5,570 bases of DNA from JANQIO01 sp036351375. GTDB taxonomy: Bacteria > Pseudomonadota > Gammaproteobacteria > Pseudomonadales > Halieaceae. The notes under the pieces are model-generated. The model had not been told where the DNA came from, did not search any database, and worked only from the letters and a program-made list of their open reading frames with translations. The stretch covers positions 1 to 5,570 of the forward strand of contig JAZBOY010000029.1 of assembly GCA_036351375.1 (NCBI GenBank). Direction: 5' to 3'. Shown one piece after another: positions 5,253 through 5,570 of the stretch; within the stretch, counting starts at the first letter, position 1; the number at the start of each line of letters is the position of its first letter. The position numbers were made by a program, and so were the translations under genes.

Positions 5253-5570
5253 GTGCCTGCCTGGGACCTGTCAGACCTGACCCTTCCCGAGGTCGCCACC
5301 ACCGAGAGCGGTAGCCAGGAAAGGCGGCTAGCGCTAACTATTCTTTTCCATCCCGACGTCGCTCGCATCGGCGAAGTCGCCTCCATTACGCCCGGCAGCG
5401 GGCCGGGTGACGCCTGCCTGAGCCGCCGCGAACCGGGCTTTGCGGCGCCGCGCAAAGGCGGCCTTTCGCATCCTCTGCAAGACCGCTACCTGAGCCGCTC
5501 CCCGGTGCGCCTGCGTTGGCAACAGGGCGGCCTGCTGGTGACTCCGCCGGCCAGTGGCAGCTCCCTGAAA
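5253..5570 (+). CDS. N-terminal part of an FHA-like protein, possibly a sigma-54-type regulator; runs off right edge
   Basis: An open frame of 106 codons starts at GTG 5253 and is uninterrupted to the last base. GAGGG (5243-5247) lies 5 nt before the GTG. The visible protein begins VPAWDLSDLTLPEV. LALTILFHPDVARIGEVA (26-43) and DRYLSRSPVRLRWQQGGLLVTPPASGSSL (77-105) resemble the strand-RIG and SR...G.L.V...S.S pattern of an FHA domain, with a second LSR motif at 56-58. The His of the usual FHA SxxH motif appears to be Pro84, so phosphopeptide binding is doubtful. From memory, similar N-termini precede an AAA+ sigma-54-interaction domain in some gammaproteobacterial regulators; that part would lie beyond the window. 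The coding call rests on the open frame, RBS and plausible composition; the function is tentative. Confidence 0.6.
   Translation, partial: MPAWDLSDLTLPEVATTESGSQERRLALTILFHPDVARIGEVASITPGSGPGDACLSRREPGFAAPRKGGLSHPLQDRYLSRSPVRLRWQQGGLLVTPPASGSSLK
5438..5457. repeat. Intragenic inverted repeat
   Basis: CTTTGCG (5438-5444) and CGCAAAG (5451-5457) are a perfect 7-bp inverted repeat around GCGCCG, inside the open frame at 5253. No T run follows, so it is not an intrinsic terminator. It may be incidental in GC-rich coding DNA. Confidence 0.5.

Noticed and set aside
5003..5522. Minus-strand open frames across the right-hand region
   Set aside because: They overlap the start of the adenosyltransferase gene in another frame or run opposite the plus-strand frame with a ribosome site, and show no family features.

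Overview
This is about 5.6 kb of GC-rich, gene-dense bacterial chromosome. The best guess is a gammaproteobacterium, possibly a marine Pseudomonas/Cellvibrionales-type lineage. The argument is the close association of nadC with ampD-ampE, which is known from enterobacteria and pseudomonads, plus protein sequences that track gammaproteobacterial NadC, AmpD, AmpE and Dps. The lineage is inferred from protein resemblance only, as no rRNA or other taxonomic marker is present. No tRNA, rRNA, insertion sequence, integrase, CRISPR array or phage gene was seen.

Left part (1-1467). A Dps-type ferritin gene enters from the left edge, missing its N-terminus. It is followed by a folded 3' untranslated region and a strong intrinsic terminator. 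It converges with nadC on the minus strand, the last enzyme of quinolinate-to-NAD synthesis. A perfect 15-bp tandem duplication sits between the terminator and the nadC stop.

Middle part (1468-4574). A plus-strand run, probably one transcription unit, is divergent from nadC. It holds a class I SAM-dependent methyltransferase of the PPM1/LCMT-like (TIGR00027-type) family, ampD (cytosolic anhydro-muropeptide amidase), ampE (inner-membrane partner, overlapping ampD by 4 bp) and an SDR-family oxidoreductase. AmpD and AmpE link to peptidoglycan recycling and beta-lactamase control. The methyltransferase and SDR have no assignable substrate. The methyltransferase has no visible Shine-Dalgarno and has an extended -10 box placed so that transcription would start at or next to its ATG, suggesting a leaderless message.

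Right part (4575-5570). A PduO-type ATP:cob(I)alamin adenosyltransferase on the minus strand converges with the SDR gene. It is divergent, across a 102-bp gap, from a gene that starts with GTG and runs off the right edge. The visible 106 residues of that gene look like a degenerate FHA-like domain, possibly the N-terminus of a sigma-54-type regulator. The gap holds an imperfect inverted repeat next to an extended -10 box.

Overall this is mostly ordinary core genome. I found no convincing undescribed system. The points most worth following are the methyltransferase placed between nadC and ampDE with its apparent leaderless start, the structured dps 3' end, and the FHA-like open frame at the edge with its candidate operator.
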